Assembly: GCA_003952965.2 (NCBI GenBank) | Contig: CM025852.1 | Location: forward strand, 13,985,811 to 14,049,810 | Length of the DNA stretch: 64,000 nt | Source of the DNA: Morella rubra | Taxonomy: Eukaryota > Streptophyta > Magnoliopsida > Fagales > Myricaceae | Reading direction: 5' to 3' | Part shown: positions 59,349-64,000 of the stretch, one piece after another | Numbering within the stretch: the stretch's first letter is position 1 | Layout of the letters: each line of letters starts with the position of its first letter | Translations under genes and position numbers: made by a program | The notes under the pieces: model-generated | Seen by the model: only the letters and a program-made list of their open reading frames with translations | The model's database searches: none | Told to the model about the DNA's origin: nothing

Positions 59349-60110
59349 TAGGGGTGTGCACCGAATTTTTCGGATTCTGAAAGGGTATATCCGAATCCGA
59401 AATCCAAATTCAGATAGGTATTATCTGGTAGATTCAGATGAGTCGGATTCGGATAGACTTCGGGTCGATTTCGGATTTGGGCCTAATGAAATTGGGCCTT
59501 TTTTGCTGTTTAACGGGCCTTTTTTTAATTTTTTTGGCAATTTGCTTTGGGCAATCCGAATTGAGCCTTAAGCTGTTATTTGGGCTTTTTTTTTTGATGT
59601 TAAGTGTTTAACGTGTAAGTGTTGTGAACCTGAGCCTTGTAAGCTGTTATGTTAAGTGTTTAACAATGTGGCAAAATGGCATTTGCAGACTTTAGTTAAA
59701 TTTTGTTTTGAGACAATGTTTTCTTTGCATAAATTGTCATGTAAAAAAATAAAAACCATTTTAACAACTATATATCTAATATAAATTCACTTCCATACAT
59801 CATAATTCATACATATATATGGATCACATATTAATCAAACAAAAAAATACACTTCCACACTTCTAAACTCTAATTAACATAAACAACAAAATATAACAAA
59901 TAAAAACAAAAAATATACACTTCCAACTTCTAAATTAAATAACAAGATATAACAAATAAAAACAAATATTCCACACTTCCTAAATTATAATTAACAAAAA
60001 CAAAATATAACAAATAAAATATCATCAAAAATTATACATTCTTCCACTACTTCTAAAATTAAATAACAAAATATGAATATAATGCAAATAAAAAAAATAT
60101 ACACTTCCAC
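59349..60110. mobile_element. Left half of a non-autonomous hAT element, cut by duplication
   Basis: It begins TAGGGGTGTGCACCG after the target sequence TTGGTACA (59341-59348), exactly as the full copy at 61439, but stops at 60110 where the second tandem copy starts. The end is very A-rich and contains extra near-tandem units around ATATAACAAATAAAA. Confidence 0.88.
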
Positions 60111-62040
60111 AAACCTTCCACAAAATGACTTCACATTCTCAAGAAAAGTTTCCCAACCATATCTTCTCAATTTTTGATAAGTTATTTTGTAGTTTTGACC
60201 AAATGCATAATTCAAAATGTACTTGACATATATGTAACTCCCATGATTTCTCTCATCAAAATGCACTCAAATGACATCATACCAGAGTATAAGAGAGTGT
60301 ACATTTATGTTTTCTTAGTTTTTCATAGTTTTCTTTTTGGTATGTACATTATAAGAACTCTTTTGTAATACATTAATAAAAGGTCAAATCTTGTTATAGG
60401 CAACCTCAAATAATATTACATAAGACAATGCTTGATGTCTTCACGGTCCGGGCTATTACACTGTATAAGCATCGCCATGTTGAGAATAAGTAGAACCTTC
60501 AGTAATAATATTTTGGATTATTTTCAGAGTTGCCTGAAACATTCTTATCAAGCTACATATTGAATTAAAATGAGAGCTCTACATCATATCTCTAGCTCGT
60601 TTCAAACTAGCAATTTGTTTTGCCCCTCTTTCAGTTTCAAGTTCATCAATAGCAATCAAATGTGCAATTTCAGTTGCTTGGGCAGCATGCAATTTATCGT
60701 ACCTTTTACAAAGAGACACTAACAATGTTGATAATGAAACCTAACTTTGTAAAAAACCGATGAACTAAAAGCATTGATCTTAATATCGAACTCATGCTAG
60801 TTGTAAGCGATGAGTCATACAATGTACATAATAAGCATAAGGACAGTCACTAAGAAATAGAGTTTGCAATCCATTCCACTTACCACACATATTGCCATCA
60901 ACACCATACCCTTGAATATCTTGTATGTTGAGATTGTGTCGAGCAAGGACAATAGAAATTTTATTTTTAAGAGTTAAGGCAGAAGTGTCCTTAACATGCA
61001 CAATATCAAAGAAACGTTATTTGACAAAACATTCTTTATCAACAAATCTCAAAATAAAGGTCATTTGTTCCCTTCTAGATTCATCTTGAACTTCATCCAC
61101 TATAATGCAAAATTTTGAATCACCAACTTCTTTGCGAATTGCAGTTCGTAAAAACATGCAAAATCTAATAGAATGAGAAGTATACTTTGCATTTTTTGGA
61201 GCATTTTCTAACACAAGCTCGGCAATCTTCTCATTGTACGTTGATACAAGTTTTACCAATTCAAGAAAATTACCACAATTTTTGGAGTCAGGACTCTCAT
61301 TGTGGCCTCTAAGAGCACATGCTTGAGATGTTAAATAACGAATACAATCCACTGAAGTCTTCAATTGCAATCGATTATTCATTATTTGTTATGAGTTTTG
61401 CCTCTCAATCACCTTATCAATATGCTTAGATTGGTACATAGGGGTGTGCACCGAATTTTTCGGATTCTGAAAGGGTATATCCGAATCCGAAATCCAAATT
61501 CAGATAGGTATTATGGTAGATTCAGATGAGTCGGATTCGGATAGACTTCGGGTCGATTTCGGATTTGGGCCTAATGAAATTGGGCCTTTTTTGCTGTTTA
61601 ACGGGCCTTTTTTAATTTTTTTTGCAGTTGCTTTGGGCAATCCGAATTGAGCCTTAAGCTGTTATTTGGGCTTTTTTTTTTAAATGTTAAGTGTTTAACC
61701 GTGTAAGTGTTGTGAACCTGAGCCTTGTAAGCTGTTATGTTAAGTGTTTAACAATGTGGCAAAATGGCATTTGCAGACTTTAGTTAAATTTTGTTTTGAG
61801 ACAATGTTTTCTTTGCATAAATTGTCATGTAAAAAAATAAAAACCATTTTAACAACTATATATCTAATATAAATTCACTTCCATACATCATAATTCATAC
61901 ATATATATGGATCACATATTAATCAAACAAAAAAATACACTTCCACACTTCTAAACTCTAATTAACATAAACAACAAAATATAACAAATAAAAACAAAAA
62001 ATATACACTTCCATACTTCTAAATTAAATAACAAGATATA
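60111..62040 (-). repeat. Tandem duplication in the hAT nest, right copy
   Basis: The second copy of 57880-60110. It is shorter because of many small deletions (for example in 60280-60420 and 61150-61170) and has few substitutions. It continues into the complete nested element. Its GVDGNMCGKWNGLQ and AYYVHCMTHRLQL segments (60792-61001) are better preserved than in the left copy. Confidence 0.9.
60792..61430 (-). pseudogene. hAT transposase core (DUF4371), right copy
   Basis: It has the same landmarks as the left copy. MNNRLQLKT through CFVK is open as one frame here (61382-61017), because the extra T is absent and a deletion near 61150 is in phase. A stop after CFVK separates it from HVKDTSALTLK and the GVDGNMCGKWNGLQ segment. 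Confidence 0.85.
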
Positions 62041-62993
62041 ACAAATAAAAACAAAAACAACAAAGAACGAACCAAAAAGGCAACAAAATGTTACATTAAA
62101 ATTAATAACATTCCAAGTTTCCAACAATTTGATAAAGAAAAACAATGCTTTCCAATTTCCATCCTGTAGAAAATGAATTAGTAGAATTACTGTTAGAAAT
62201 TAGAAGTATGATAGAAAAAGAAACAAATAAGTGCAATATTAGAAGTTACAAATAAGATATTAACAAATAAAGCAATCAAAAAACTACTACTGCCTGCTGG
62301 AATATCTACAAAAAAAAATTTCATATGTTCAGCAATTCAAGACTTTACAAAAATGTTTATCAACCAAACAAATAGAAACTGATAATCAGAGAAAATGAAA
62401 ACTAATATTAATAGCCCCAAGTTCCAACATCCTTGTGTTTCAGCTACAAGTCAATTCGGATCTGAACCAAAATAAACAAAGCAATCACTATCAAGCATCA
62501 GCAGCAAGAAATCTAGGGCGATACATCATATGTGAGAGATTTGGAGAGAGGCTGAGAGCTTTAATCGAACTCGAAGGGGGGTGCGGCGACTGGCGACTGG
62601 CGGCGGCGGCGGCACCTGACAGCTCACGGAGTCACGATTAGGTTAGGGTTTTTTGATTCGAAAGGGTGTGACCGTGTGATGTTTGAGAGGAAAAGGGGAA
62701 AAGGGAAATGTAAAAATCGAAGGGGGGAAGGCAGGGCTGAATCGCGAAGGGTGGGGTGCAGGGCAGGCTGAAACGTGCGTTTTACTAAGGCCAAAACGCG
62801 CGTTTCAGTTCGGGTCGAATAAAAATGGATTTTTATCCTGATATCCGACTCTGACCTGATTGTTTGTTTTTTTAAAACACAATCTCCGACTCCGACTTCG
62901 GATCCGACTAAGGCCGACCCGATTGGGTCAAGCGGGGTCGGAATCGGGTTGGGTAGTCGGACCGGATATTTTTTGCACACCCCTATTGGTACA
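61431..62993. mobile_element. Non-autonomous hAT element, 1547 bp, 8-bp target duplication
   Basis: The element is 61439-62985. Ends TAGGGGTGTGCA and TGCACACCCCTA are perfect 12-base inverted repeats. TTGGTACA flanks both sides (61431-61438 and 62986-62993), and removing the element joins the two parts of the host hAT transposase. Subterminal regions carry repeated TCCGAATCCGAA/TCGGATTCGG and CCGACTCCGAC motifs on both sides, typical transposase binding repeats of hAT MITEs. The middle is A-rich; 62540-62640 is GC-rich (GGCGGCGGCGGC). No transposase is encoded. It shares the TAGGGGTG ends with the 756-bp element at 23804. Confidence 0.93.
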
Positions 62994-63480
62994 TCAAAGC
63001 CTCACAACACCTAACAATATTATTATGAGGTGAGCATGGATCTTTACCAACATGACCTAAAAAAGCACAATGATTGTCATCGTTTACTTTCCTCCTATTT
63101 CGAAATCCTTCTACAGTAAATGCACTGACTCCAAGATGTCTTGTTGGCTTTTTACTGAAAATATAACATGGTAGACAATATGCAACATCATTCGAAGGAG
63201 AATATTCTAACAAATGAAATATCTTATACCAAGATGACTGAAACCGACGAGAATGTCTTTCAAATCCTGAAAGTGGATACTCAAAACCATCATAAGGGAT
63301 GAATCGAATCACTATGGTACTGCCTTAGAATAAGCTCTTCTAATTTAATCCTGCTGATTAGATCGATATTCTCATATTTGACGACAAAGGCCTGAATCAC
63401 GCTCTTGAGTAGAAGCATCAATTTCTTAGTATTCAATTATTGGAGTCTTCGATGCGTGTTGCTCAGAAACTGAAGTTGGA
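62994..63480 (-). pseudogene. hAT transposase N-terminus (TTF-type zinc finger)
   Basis: Reading right to left: an N-terminal IDEFFTKK-like lead (near 63545), Ser-rich spacer, QERDSGLCRQI, a stop, then NQQD, stop, IRRAYSKAVP and two stops. From 63312 a clean frame follows: FERHSRRFQSSWYKIFHLLEYS, VAYCLPCYIFSKK (zinc-ligand Cys pair), GFRNRRKVND and HVGKDPCSPHNNIVRCCEALM, ending where the nested element was inserted. At least four stops make it inactive. Confidence 0.85.
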
Positions 63481-64000
63481 GGATCAGATGTTGAACAAGA
63501 GACTTTAGAATTGGAATCAACAACTTTTTTCGTAAAAAATTCATCAATTTTTTTTTACTTTCCCATGATGAATTCTAAGATTTGTCCAAAAACCTAAAAA
63601 TCCTTGTTGTATTGTTCTATGATTTCTCTAATGAACATATTGTGGCATAAAATTTTTAAAATATACACTTTAATGTAAGTAGCTTATAGGGATCAAAATA
63701 TTATTTTCAAAATTCACTAAAGAGTAAATTGGCTTGACTCCAGACATTAGAGTATTATACAGTCGAGAATCTTTTGAAATTCGAAATTAGCATGAGTTGA
63801 ATCAAAGTAAACATATAACGATAGGCTGAAAAGCTACCTGTGAAGTCGAATATGATTTGAAGGATAATTGTGACTTTGTTTGGGATTCAATTATTGGAGT
63901 CTTCGAAGGGCGTTGCTTAGAAATTGAAGTTGGAGGATTAGATGTTAAACAAGAGACCTTAGAAATGGAATCAACATCTTTTTTCTTAAAAAATTAATCA
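63431..64000 (-). repeat. 116-bp direct repeat of the hAT N-terminal coding piece
   Basis: 63431-63546 and 63885-64000 align without gaps and differ at about 12 positions by hand count. Both encode, on the minus strand, the start of the hAT transposase (FF, KK, then a Ser/Pro-rich stretch ending SKTPIIE). The second copy runs off the window, so a neighbouring related element or a longer duplication lies to the right. Confidence 0.85.

Larger units (their letters stand above)
57880..60110 (-). repeat. Tandem duplication in the hAT nest, left copy
   Basis: Starting at AAACCTTCCACAAAATGAC, this 2.23-kb segment repeats from 60111 onward. It covers the middle of the hAT transposase, the 245-bp insertion and the left half of the nested non-autonomous hAT element. 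It keeps a KEILHVLETK stretch that the right copy lost, but has an extra T near 59100-59107 that shifts the frame. Confidence 0.9.
57048..63480 (-). pseudogene. ZMYM1/TTF-type hAT transposase, nested, duplicated and broken
   Basis: Read from right to left, the host element encodes a hAT-superfamily transposase of the plant TTF-type zinc finger class (ZMYM1-like, DUF4371). The N-terminal part, with stops, is at 63480-62994. After an inserted element, the DUF4371 region appears twice (61430-60111 and 59340-57880) because of a tandem duplication. The C-terminal part with the hAT dimerisation region is at 57939-57241. Catalytic landmarks: VDEVQDES, a GVDGNMCGKWNGLQ segment followed by YYVHCMTHRLQL, and a final LPVSITTIEQTFSVMNIVK. 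Stops, frameshifts and insertions leave no intact protein. The left end near 57048 has a GGCGGTGGTAGG motif that may be the terminal repeat; the right end lies near or beyond the window edge. Confidence 0.88.

Overview
The window looks like nuclear DNA from a flowering plant, most likely a eudicot. It is AT-rich, has GT-AG introns, carries plant-type copia, L1-like LINE, PIF/Harbinger and hAT transposons, includes a plastid ycf2 fragment inserted in nuclear sequence, and holds one large plant gene. I cannot name the species. No bacterial operon, CRISPR array, tRNA or rRNA gene was recognised.

Layout. About 0.7-3.6 kb (minus strand) is a decayed two-gene PIF/Harbinger transposon: a DDE transposase and its Myb/SANT-like partner, each frameshifted. 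From 3.6 to 9.5 kb there is non-coding DNA with a perfect hairpin, the 3' end of a LINE and a Tourist-like MITE. At 9789-10295 lies a compact one-exon gene for an acidic 168-residue protein of unknown function, with a TATA-like box and a 14-bp palindrome upstream. At 11.5-11.9 kb there is a plastid ycf2 fragment. From 13.9 to 18.7 kb there is a complete but mutated copia retrotransposon with paired LTRs, ACACA target duplications and unusual TA...TA LTR ends. From 18.7 to 25.5 kb there is a large tandem duplication that begins inside the copia 3' LTR; its second copy contains a foldback MITE and a 756-bp hAT MITE with an 8-bp target duplication.

The main gene runs from 26133 to 56461 (plus strand). 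It is an apparently intact 41-exon callose synthase, closest to CALS8/GSL4, predicted at 1943 residues. I reconstructed every exon: all junctions are GT-AG, phases agree, and no internal stop appears. Its introns hold a LINE fragment (intron 1), a 760-bp Tourist-like element (intron 9), a foldback element (intron 14), a copia relic with a nested LINE bounded by a 16-bp target duplication (intron 28), and another Tourist-like MITE (intron 33).

From about 57.0 kb to the right edge lies a nested transposon complex on the minus strand. A broken ZMYM1/TTF-type hAT transposase was interrupted by a 245-bp LTR-like piece and by a 1547-bp non-autonomous hAT element with an 8-bp target duplication. Part of that nest was then tandemly duplicated.

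The two large tandem duplications (18.7-25.5 kb and 57.9-62 kb) differ between copies mostly by small deletions and insertions and hardly by substitutions. That raises the possibility of an assembly or haplotype artefact. I found no clearly new biological system. The most interesting items are the noncanonical copia ends, the nested hAT history, the repeat read in two frames in the 168-residue gene, and the complete CALS8-like gene model.
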